Source: Neoechinorhynchus agilis (Eukaryota; Acanthocephala). From it: DNA of 64,000 nucleotides. The position numbers were made by a program, and so were the translations under genes. This document shows positions 1 through 9,563 of the stretch, piece by piece (positions within the stretch are counted from its first letter, which is position 1; every line of letters begins with the position of its first letter). The stretch is taken from the NCBI GenBank assembly GCA_051530055.1, contig CM121341.1:14384001-14448000 (forward strand), given 5' to 3'. The notes under the pieces were generated by a model. That model did not search any database and was not told the DNA's origin. It saw only the letters and a list, made by a program, of their open reading frames with translations.

Positions 1-1
1 T

Positions 2-1513
2 ACATAGTTTCTCGTTCCACTCACGATCCGAATCTCTTCCGGAACGTTCTACTCGGTCCCGCATTCGACTTAGTCGGCCTCGAAGCTCTTCAATATATTG
101 CCTATCCTGCATGTAAATATTCGGCGGAATCCAAGTGTTTTTCACTACATCTAATTCATCCCGTAATTCCCGTAATCGACTTTCAGGAATAAATCCCAAA
201 GCTTCATATGGTATTGGAGATGTCGTGACCTCACTTTCATCCGCCGGAATATGCTCAACAACTATTTTCTGAGCTTCCAATTTCTCTTCTCGTATTCTTA
301 CCCTTTCGTCCTCGAGCTGCTTTACAGTCGCAGTTAATGTTTCATTTTCCGACTTACAGTGATCAAACATAAACTCAAGCTCACGGACTTTGCATTCAAG
401 GCGCTTGTTCTTGTATTCGACATCTTCTTTGTCTTTCAACTTCCTCTCGAGAACTTCCATTTTCTTCTCGCAGGAATTTCTCTCATTTCTAAGTTCTTCA
501 CATTGCTTATGCGAAAGCTTTACATCATTCTTCAGATTCTTTAGTTCAACTTGCGTCTCACAAAGCTTTGCCAAAACACTTTCTTGTTTTTCGTTATGTA
601 TCTGATAATCATTAATTTCTTTTTCCAAAGCATTTTTCTTCTCTATTAACTCATTCATCTTTTTTGAACATTCAGATTTCGCATCCTGCAGCTTTTTCAT
701 AAGATCTTCCTTGTCGATCAATAATTCATCCTGACGATTCGCAAGCATTCGAACCTTCGACTCAAGATCTTCCTTCACCTTTAACTGTCTAACCTCCGCA
801 TCTTCCTTGCTCTTCAACTTTAATATCAAGTTAGCATTCTCGTCTTCTAGTGTCTTTAACTGTTCAGATAAAAGCCCCTTGTCGGGTTGACCATTATTGT
901 CTTCGTATGCGCCAGCTATAACCTCAAGAAAAGAATCGACACTCTCGTCTTCTTTAGACGCGAGTGATCGGTTGATAAACGGCGATTGCAAAAACTCCGC
1001 TATCGTGGCATTCGCTAATGATGAACAACTATCATCAAGACTGGATTCATTAACTGCTCTTGTTGTCAACATCTTTATTAATTTCTGTTCCAAGTCAACC
1101 TTACCACCATCACTCAACAAAACGGTGAACATTGGGACAATCAATCGCTGCTCGGATTCACTTAAATTCATGGCTATATCCATGAAGAATTTACAGACGC
1201 AATCAATAGACACTCCATAGGCAAAGCAGCATATTATGAAAATTGTGCGATTTACTGGATTATCATCTTTGATATTCAAGTTAAAATGGTGCTCCAAGAT
1301 TTCTTTGATCTCTTCAGCACTCTTACCTGCCAATTTGAACTTTTCTTGATCGCTACTAGGACTTGGCGCTAATGAACACAATTTAACGATCAATTCGTTT
1401 GTATGAGTGGCATTTGATAGGGGCGAAGGATTATTGGACTGGGAATTATAACCTGGAATTTTCCCAATTAAACTTCGTATCATCTTCGACATGTCTTTCT
1501 CCAGCGAATTCAT
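2..1513 (-). CDS. Coiled-coil protein, N-terminal 504 codons (runs off window)
   Basis: The minus-strand frame from the ATG at 1513 stays open to the window edge, with no stop in 504 codons. The first ~175 residues are mixed and could be a small globular head. From about residue 215 to 420 the sequence is rich in E, K, L and D with heptad-like spacing, which indicates a long coiled coil. A shorter charged stretch with many arginines follows near the left edge. The ATG is preceded directly by a T-rich stretch ending TTGTTTAG, a good 3' splice or trans-splice acceptor. The head-plus-coiled-coil layout recalls spindle or cytoskeletal adaptors such as Hook or NuMA types, but I see no diagnostic motif, so no function is assigned. 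An internal exon beginning after the AG is the alternative to a true start. Confidence 0.7.
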   Translation of the reverse strand, partial: MNSLEKDMSKMIRSLIGKIPGYNSQSNNPSPLSNATHTNELIVKLCSLAPSPSSDQEKFKLAGKSAEEIKEILEHHFNLNIKDDNPVNRTIFIICCFAYGVSIDCVCKFFMDIAMNLSESEQRLIVPMFTVLLSDGGKVDLEQKLIKMLTTRAVNESSLDDSCSSLANATIAEFLQSPFINRSLASKEDESVDSFLEVIAGAYEDNNGQPDKGLLSEQLKTLEDENANLILKLKSKEDAEVRQLKVKEDLESKVRMLANRQDELLIDKEDLMKKLQDAKSECSKKMNELIEKKNALEKEINDYQIHNEKQESVLAKLCETQVELKNLKNDVKLSHKQCEELRNERNSCEKKMEVLERKLKDKEDVEYKNKRLECKVRELEFMFDHCKSENETLTATVKQLEDERVRIREEKLEAQKIVVEHIPADESEVTTSPIPYEALGFIPESRLRELRDELDVVKNTWIPPNIYMQDRQYIEELRGRLSRMRDRVERSGRDSDREWNEKLC

Positions 1514-2610
1514 CTAAACAATAAAAATCACTTAACTAAGGCTCGATCATTAGTATTCCAAACAAGGAATGAAAATAAATATACGGCTTTAAATTACGCC
1601 TACTGCCCGTACTTGCTCGGAATTTCTCGAGTATCAAAAGTGTCAAGCCAAATTCGTGCAGTATTGTCGCTTTTGCTCTAATCCGCATAATATTATCCCA
1701 CCCACAATCGTGAGATAAAAAAAATCCCGGACCTTGGATTTGTATCCACAGAGCTGCCACATCGGATTTATTTTCAACGGTAAGAATTTCCCAAACATTT
1801 TTTAATTATCATAAATGACTATAAAATAAAATTGTTTAATGTTTAAACATCAAACTTTCACTATTGGTAAGCATTCATTTTGAATCAAGAATTTATATCG
1901 ACGAGAATGGAGGAGCATCTTTATCCCAGCATTGCCAAAAATCATCTCTTTGAATCTTGTAGAATTCTTAACAAAAAAGCTTAAAATCAAGGCAACACTG
2001 GACCGTATTAAATGACTCGTCTTAGATCAAAAGCAGATGAGTATCAATCTTAAGCGGTCGCCACTTGAGAGCCAAAATAATGGCCACTAATGTGCGCTTA
2101 ATTCTGACCTGAACATTCGTGAGATTCTCTCTTTCAAATGTACAAAAACCGAGTTATTTCATTTTTAATAAAATGGATTTCAAGTTAATATCGATAGAAC
2201 CCATATATAGCCACATTTAATATCGGCAAAGTACGCTTTATTCCGCGAAACTAATTATAAAATAAACACTGGAAGCAAAAAACGAAAAAAAAGCGCACAA
2301 TGGAAAAGAATTCCACAAAAGATGAAGTGCCCTCAAATCCGTTGCCAACTTGATCGCGTCAAACAAAACATTGCAGTTATAAAACGGGTTTTGTACACAT
2401 TTCTACGCAAGTGGAAGAAAGGTATAGGAACCGTTTCACAACATTTGAAGTGCAATTGGCATTCATCGAACCAATAACCAATAAATACCTTATTCTGCGT
2501 CTTCTTACCCATCGCTGCGTATCTGAAGGGAAGGAAGCGAAGGTAATGGTGCAAACTACAGCACGCAGCAAGCAACAACAATGTCAGCAAAGATAAACCG
2601 TCATCGATAA
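1514..2610. other. Intergenic, no gene recognised
   Basis: AT-rich sequence. A minus-strand frame at 2333-2590 opens with a leucine-rich stretch resembling a signal peptide but has no recognisable domain and no partner exon. I do not call it a gene. Confidence 0.5.
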
Positions 2611-3410
2611 AGACTAAAGATCTTTATAGTCCCGTATCTGGATTAATAGATTCTATAACAAAAATATTTTGAGATTTCGGAAGCGGAAATTTTATTTATT
2701 AGAGTAAAAATTTAGCGAAGATCAAGCTTCATTTAATTGCTTTTCCACAAGCGATAGAGTCTAAAGATCTTTATAGTCCCATCTGGATTAATAGATTATT
2801 TAACAAAAATATTTTGAGATTTCGAAAGAGGGGATCTTATTTAGGAGATTAATACCTTTAGCGAAAATAAAGGTTCATTTAGTGGTTTTTCCACAGTCGA
2901 TTGATACTTTAAATTTTTCATAGTCCCATATCTTGATTAATAGATTCTATAGCAAAAGTATTTTGAGATTTCGAAAGAGGGAAATTTATTTATAAGAATA
3001 AAACCTTAAGCGAAAATCAAGGTTCATTTTGTTGCTTGTCTGCAATGGATGGAGACTAAAGATCTTTTTAGTCCCAAATCTGGATTAATAGATTCTATAA
3101 CAAAAATATTTTTAGATTTCGGAAGCGGAAATTTTATTTATTAGAGTTAAACATTTTGCGAGAATCAAGGTTCATTTACTATCTTTTCCACTCTTTATAG
3201 TCCCAAATCTGTATTAATAGATTCTTTAAGAAAATTTTTTGAGATTTCGAAAGAGAGGATTTTATTAGAGTAAAACGTTTAGTTAAAAATCAAGGTTCAT
3301 TTAGTTGTTTTTCCACATTCGATAGAGACTTAGGATCGCTTGGGTTCGGTTTCTGGATTAATAGATTCTCTAAAAAACATTTTTGGATGTCAGAAGCCTA
3401 AATTCTATTT
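2611..3410. repeat. Tandem satellite, about 6 units of ~147 bp
   Basis: Six diverged copies begin near 2611, 2757, 2904, 3051, 3190 and 3325. Each carries the landmarks TTTATAGTCCC, TGGATTAATAGATTC, TTTTGAGATTTCG and CAAGGTTCATTT in the same order. Spacing is 146-149 bp for the first units and shorter for the last two. No coding potential. Confidence 0.85.
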
Positions 3411-5146
3411 ATACAGTAGTACTTGAAGCAAAGTCGAAGGCTTACGTATTTTAGAACTTGTGGTCGACTTGATTTATCTTCGCATAAAAATGGACTTGCA
3501 TGTTTAAATTCAATGAAACTCAACTGTATTTTCCTAGTTTTTAAATTATTCAATCACTTACCTGACCCATATCGGTGGGCTTTCTTCCCAAGGAAAACTA
3601 TTTGCCGTATGAGGGATTTAAACATATGAAAATGTTACCGGCTACCCAGACATAAGATAAAAGCAACCAATACTTTAAGATAAAACAAAGTGATTACCAA
3701 AATTAGAATCGTTAGGTCATATCAATGCGTTATTGAATCTCTTAAATCAGTGCTGAATAACCTTTGACCCGTGCTTGCAGTACTAGTGAAATATCAACTT
3801 CTTAATTATTAAAGCTGCAAAATATATATTTGTGTTGTAATCTCTTCACTTTTTTGAAGAAATTTTAAATTTAAAATCCATTCAATCTTCCAACTGTCTT
3901 AATATTTTTGGATAATTAGGTTTATTTAATTATACTCGTAACATCAATCGCGTCCAATCTCACCGCTGGTCGAGATCGTGCCCATGACGGCCTTCTCTCC
4001 TTGGACAGTCACGTTTATCTTCTGTATGGGTAAAGTCTTACTCCCGTGATCGCCGATCGCTTGCCTCATAAGACGGCGTAATTCGTCGCATGGTTTAAGG
4101 TGGACTCCCCGAGCGCCCCTCGTATTTTTTTATTTTTTACCCGCCGCGAACGGCACCGAGGAAACGTTGCTTTGGTTACTTGTTGCCACTGAATCGACGC
4201 ACTTGGCGTCCCAGACTGTATTTTAAATGACACCAAGGGAAAATTGGCATTGCATCCGATCACTTGCCCCAGAGCGGAATAAATGCCAGGACTCGTGAAT
4301 ATTAGGGGCGCTGACTGAATTCATCCAAGCTCCGTACACCTTCGTCGTGCTAACTACTGGTCGTGATTGAGAAACCTAGCCGGGTCGGCCTTTAAGTGAA
4401 TCCCACGCCTTAGCGAGGAATGTGTCCCAATCCGACTTCTTGTGGCCACTTCTTAAACTTTTCCGTGAATCGTTTTCGGAAGCCATTCCAACACGTCTCC
4501 TTCCGTATCCTTTTTGTCTTTCTAATGAAGAGAAGAATGCTGGGACCGAGATTTCGGCGACACTTCGAATGCCACTCCATGCTGTATCCGAGATGGAGAT
4601 ATATTCGATCGGAATTTGTCGTCCAGCTTTTCCAAAATTGCCAAGTGCTCCAAATGGGTGGCAGCTCGTAGATATATAAATTATTTCGGACGAGGAACAT
4701 GGCTCCATGTGCTTTAAGATCGCGAACGCGTTGACAGAACAATTCCTTTCGACCATTACACCAGAATGGCCGCTGAGTGATCCAGATCGATGGTGTTGAT
4801 GTTTTTCCAACTCCTTTTGTCCAGAAAAATATCACTCACCGTTTAAATACTTAAATTTCAATTAGTGGTAGCATAAATTTTGTCGATCGTTGCAGATACT
4901 ACGTTTAATTCTGAATAGTAACCTACAGTGGATTTTTTTGCTTCACAATAATTCACCTGCAGATATTTACAAAAATCGGAGTTCAGCAATCTTAAGATCA
5001 AGAAGTTAGGGAGAATTTCTTGTGGATGACTTTGGTTTCGCTTTATTTCATCCGTGGCTTAAAGTTCATTGAAACGTCTACAGACATTTATTTAAGTATA
5101 TTTTGACTGATTAAATGAATATTAATTGGCCGAAAACATTCCTTGA
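3411..5146. other. Intergenic; unresolved GC-richer block at 3950-4850
   Basis: Mostly AT-rich. The block 3950-4850 has higher GC and two overlapping minus-strand frames (4376-4810 and 4410-4835) without internal stops. Neither gives a family I recognise. It could be a decayed DNA-transposon or other repeat. Confidence 0.35.
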
Positions 5147-6248
5147 TCAACCACATTTAGGGCAGACGATATTATCTCCTTCCAAAATGAACTTTTTATT
5201 CGCCAATACGTCTTTGCATTTAGAACAAATGAAGCATTTACTATGCCAATTTTTACCATTGAAGTTTATATATTTACCAGTTCCTGAACCTGTACTACGG
5301 CGACGAACATTAAAAGTTGGTAATTTCTCTGATACAAACTGGTAATCAGATCTTTGCAAGCAAAACAACGTTCGCTGAATTTAGTTAAATAACAATTATT
5401 GCAATAAGCTTCTCCGTCTCGTGAGAAAAACTTGATTTTCGAAAGATTGCAATCACATTCCTTGCAGCGAAAACATTCACGATGGAACGGCAGCTCACGG
5501 AATGCAACCCCGCCTGTCTCGATGATCTAAATGAGTCGGATACTAAAGTAAGTTCAGAATATTTATATCACCTTCCCACATCGATGACATTTTGTTGCGA
5601 AAAGTTCCTCATTGCATAACGTACAGCAAACCTTTCCGTCCTTGATCAGGAATGAGGCACATGCAACTGGATTCTCACAGAAATCGCACAGAAAGCAATT
5701 TTCGTGATATTGATTTCCTTTGTAGCTCAGTTTCTTGACTCCTAACATAATAGTAAAGTGACGATGATTTTCTTTTAATTGTTTCAGAAATTAATTTTAC
5801 TCAAAGTGTCGATTTTATTATTTGGAAGAATATATGATGGTTTTACTTAAAAAGCTTACCTGGTTCAAAGATCTTCTTACACTTGAAGCAGCGAGCTGCG
5901 TAGTGTTCGTTGAAGCATTCAGTACAGCAAAGGCTATCCACGTGAAATACGAACGGTTGTCCAATAAGTGATTTGTCGCACCTTATACAATAAAAGCAAG
6001 TCCCATGCCAATGTTTGTTTTGATATGCAATGTTCTACATCGGGATTTAGCGAAAACACGAAGAATTTTCTACGTACTTTCATATCAGCGCCGATCCTGA
6101 TCTTGCATTTTTCACAATTATGGCAAAAGTTTTCTCCGAAGCAATCAACACAATAAGTCCGGTCATCTTTCATGATCATTTTATTTCCAGCCAGGGTTTT
6201 GTCGCACCACCAACAACTAAGATGTTCAACATGCCACCGGTTGTCCAT
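5147..6248 (-). CDS. Truncated FHL/LIM-9-like LIM protein, paralogue of the gene at 9564-12267
   Basis: Five exons (6248-6078, 6034-5860, 5741-5572, 5526-5340, 5289-5147) splice in frame into a 281-residue protein ending CPKCG-stop. It holds the back part of one LIM finger and then four complete LIM domains, matching LIM2 to LIM6 of the neighbour with the same intron positions and phases. LIM domains are double zinc fingers that mediate protein-protein contacts, in muscle attachment sites and nuclei for the FHL family. Relative to the neighbour it lacks the PET domain, LIM1 and the first zinc-binding Cys pair of LIM2. The sequence upstream of the ATG (TLSSLKHS) no longer aligns. The intact frame and splice sites argue against simple decay, so it may be an expressed truncated paralogue or a young pseudogene. 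Confidence 0.75.
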
Positions 6249-6489
6249 GGAATGTTTGAGGGAACTTAGAGTTGTCTAGTAGTTCGCGCGATTGGATTTA
6301 TCTTCTGGCACATCCAACTGAAAACTCCGGTACCATTGTTGTGCATTATTGATATATATACTCTTATAGTCCGTAAATGTGAGTTATTGCAATGTCGGTT
6401 GTGTCTGCTCTGCCTCGGGGGAGAATAAAGAATATAACTTTGTCGGTCTTGTTTTGAGAGACTCAAGCAGATTTAAACGGCACATTAGG

Positions 6490-7369
6490 TAAAAACTTTA
6501 TTAAACGAAACTCGTAGTTTGCATGATCCAGTTCTCACCTTTTTATGTGAGTGGTCCTTCATCAGACTACTGGATCGTTAGTATAAAAAAAAGCGTATCC
6601 GTAAGTGGTTAAATGTCACATTTACCCAAAGCTGATCATTAGTCTATGCTGGAAAATGATGGATTCTTCGAATCGTGATGAAGGTTGTTATCTGGGCAAA
6701 ATACTTATTAGAATTATTGTTTAGGTCTTTACTTGGTAAATAATTTTTTATTAAAAACTTTTCGAACCTCAACGGGTTTATCATCAATTGCATTCGTACG
6801 CCGATAAAGCTTTTTGCAAGATATTATATGAAAATCTTTAGCGTATTAGTAACACAATTTTGTTTTGTAAGCGTAAATAAGCACATTGTGAAATTACGTC
6901 GAAATTCAAAGGTTGAAAAAAATAGTTTCTTGCAAAATTTACTTTAGTGGAATAAAGAGAAGTCAAAAAGCTCCCTGAGAATCGCCTAACAAATGATCAA
7001 AGAGCGCTTTTAAATACGCAAATGAAACAAAAATATTTTTTCATATAATATCGCTCTTAGCCGTGTAAGTTAAACCCGAACAAAAGTTGTTTTTATTCAC
7101 AAAAGGTCTTTTTCGACAATTCGATAATATCTGGCGTTTTTCTTAAGTACCAAAATTTACTTTTTGATAGCGAATTATAATAATTGAATTTTTTGATAAT
7201 TTTCGGCCTTCGCGTAGGCCTTCTTCAGTTTATTGTTTGAAAGTAATAATTCGCTATAAAAAAATAGAAAAGTAAATGATGAACTTCTTTACACCAAAGT
7301 GTCTAATTTTTTTAAACCTGTATAATTTTTGAAATTCAATCAATCTTCATTTCTCGACAATTAACGCAC
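6490..7369 (-). mobile_element. Penelope-like element remnants (hairpin and ribozyme-like motifs)
   Basis: No intact frame. The minus strand holds short motifs typical of Penelope-like element ends: a hairpin at 6523-6577 containing CTGATGAAGGACCACTCAC, a block at 6758-6790 with TGATGA..GGTTCGAAA, and a block at 7200-7228 with CTGAAGA..GGCCGAAAA. Similar blocks lie beside the GIY-YIG fragment at 43.2-43.6 kb. Assignment to this element class is inferred from that association. Confidence 0.4.
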
Positions 7370-7480
7370 TCACCACATCCCGCCAAATTCCAGCTTTTGT
7401 CCTTCCTCGACCGTCGCCATCACGCTGGCAGCATTGCCCCGTTGTACTGCTAGCGAGATATTTTGTCGAAGGAATACGCC
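7370..7480 (-). mobile_element. LINE fragment (C-terminal end of ORF2)
   Basis: The minus strand encodes FLRQNISLAVQRGNAASV, the same C-terminal motif as the longer LINE fragment at 42.3-43.2 kb (QRISLSIQRGNAVSV) and the one at 63.4 kb (IQNISLAVRRGNTASV). Only the tail of the polyprotein survives. Confidence 0.65.
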
Positions 7481-7599
7481 TGCTCTTGAGTCTCCGGTTG
7501 CCTCATAAATGCACAGTCGAATGTTAGGACTGATAATTATTGCTGCTTTTTGATAATGCGCTTTTAAGATATTTTTGAACTTTTCCCTATTTCGCATGC

Positions 7600-8150
7600 T
7601 GAATTATTAATGCCATTAATAAATAAGTTTCGTCGTTAATTAAAATACATAAAATCTTACATACTGATCGAGTTTTTCGTCGCTTATTAAATTTTTCAGA
7701 TTTCATATATTTGCTCGGAAACCGCAAGTTGCGAAAATTATACAGTTCTTAAATAAAACGTCCTATCGACCTTACTTTGCAATATTGAGCCGAAATGCTT
7801 ATTTAAAAATTCTATGTTTAAGTTAAGTTTTCTAAAGTTTTAACTTCAAACTACTCGCAGACTTGATTTATTGTTATGTCGTATGCAACGGAATTTTCTT
7901 ATTTCGATTTTTAGTATATGAAGAATTCATCATTTGGAAAAAAATTTAATAATGAGACTAAATACATCTTTTCGCTTATGTAGATTAAACGGAAATGAAT
8001 ACATTTTCATGAAAAACAGCCAATCGGAATACATTCTGAATAAAAATTACATTTTTTCGACAAAAAAGAATTAAGAAAATAAAACTGAAGTTTTTAATGT
8101 TCGACTTATTTGTAGGCTATTTAATTAATACAACAAATTGAACAGAGGCT
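7600..8150. other. Intergenic, nothing recognised
   Basis: AT-rich sequence with no open frame, repeat unit or RNA-like structure that I can support. Confidence 0.5.
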
Positions 8151-8154
8151 AACG

Positions 8155-8640
8155 GATCTTCTTTTTCTTGGTGAACATTTTGAGAAATGAGACACTGATA
8201 AAGTTTGTCAATCTTTGCGCCTTGTTCTCCGTATTTTCTAGCACCAAATAAAATTATGTAAAATGCTAAACAATTCTTCATCACCTTTCCCCATATTAGG
8301 ACACATAAATTGACTTCGGTAAAGTTTAATCAAATGCTGAGAAATAGCTTTCTTGGTAAATAGTCAAGTCACTTCTTTAACGTGTCATTTCAACACTCTC
8401 GAATACTCACGGTAGGTAAAGCTAAAAATTCACCTTTGCGCCTTCCGAGCTCCTGGCTCCGATTCTACTCACAAACTGGCTTTGTCTCAACCATCAGGTG
8501 CTGTGTTTTCACAGTGATGGACTTTAGTTTGGTAGACTTCACTTTTTTACTGAATCGTCTTCAAAAGTGCAATCCGGTCCTTCGTATTCTTCTCAAAACT
8601 TTTTTATTCATCTTACCAATTAAATTAAAACGAATATTGA
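8155..8640 (-). other. Possible minus-strand gene or gene remnant, unidentified
   Basis: Several minus-strand stretches read like protein: EEYEGPDCTFEDDSV near 8600, STKLKSITVKTQHLMVETKP near 8520, KKAISQHLIKLYRSQFMC near 8330, and a basic end FTKKKKIR-stop near 8160. They lie in different frames. A short intron beginning GTGAGTATTC near 8410 is plausible, but at least one other frame change has no clear splice pair. It may be a small multi-exon gene or a decayed one. I do not recognise the family. Confidence 0.25.
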
Positions 8641-8779
8641 ATAAAAACATTGATGAATATGAACGAGCCTTATTTTTGGATTACTTGATTACTAATCTAT
8701 CGAAAAGAATCGTGTTCGAACCTGAACAGCGTGGGACTGTTCCCAAAACGTTAAAGGCAAGAGAAGTGGATTTATAGTT

Positions 8780-9563
8780 CAGATGTGATTGGAGTTTAAT
8801 TCTTAAGAGCATAAACGGACGAATGATGGAACTTGAATGTAAGCAACATGAATAGTCCTATTTGAACGATGTTAATAATCACTTAGATTAGCTCTATCTC
8901 TTTTTAAAAAAATTTTGGCAATGATATTTATTCAAAATTGAATTAAACTTATAAATTTTTGTGTCGATTTATGTCGTAAATGAAATCGATAATTTTGATA
9001 TGTTTTCACTTTGTTCAACTCAGTTAATCACTACCTTGAAATGGCACTTAAAGGATACCGTTAAAAATGAAGAAACAGCTTAATCCGATCGAAACTAAAA
9101 CTCGTGATCACCGGCGATATGCGATCCAGCCAGCGCGGCGATCCAACGCGGCAGTGCCGCGGCCATCAAGGAAGCTGCCGAACAAACATAACATTTGGAG
9201 TGTAGAATTACTCAAAATTAAATAAGTCGATGGAAATCAGAATAGAATTTAAGTAAAACGAAACATTGATTCGCAGAAAACTTTCGAAATATATATTTAA
9301 GCTACCTGTTTTTCTATCTCAACTTATTGTAGGGCCAGTTATTAGTACACGTTTGATTTAAAAATTCATTTGCTTTTTCCATCGCACGCAGTGTTTTAAA
9401 TCGTTATCCAAAATGTTCAAAGTTCCTCGGAAAATGTTTTTGTGCTTAGAAATCTACATTGTTGCTAACTCTTAGATATTCAATAAGACAGACATTTATT
9501 AATCTAATGATATACGGATAAACTAATTTAATTCGTAAATCTACCATATAGGAGTATAGGCTC
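8780..9563. other. Intergenic, nothing recognised
   Basis: AT-rich, apart from a short GC-rich patch around 9105-9185. No gene or repeat can be supported. Confidence 0.4.

Noticed and set aside
2333-2590. Minus frame with leucine-rich start (MLTLLLLAACC)
   Set aside because: Signal-peptide-like but no mature domain, no splice partner and no copy elsewhere.
2611-3410. CRISPR-like repeat array
   Set aside because: Head-to-tail satellite units without spacers, in a eukaryotic sequence.
4376-4835. Two overlapping ~140-codon minus frames
   Set aside because: Neither matches a family by eye and both cannot be real; probably repeat-derived.
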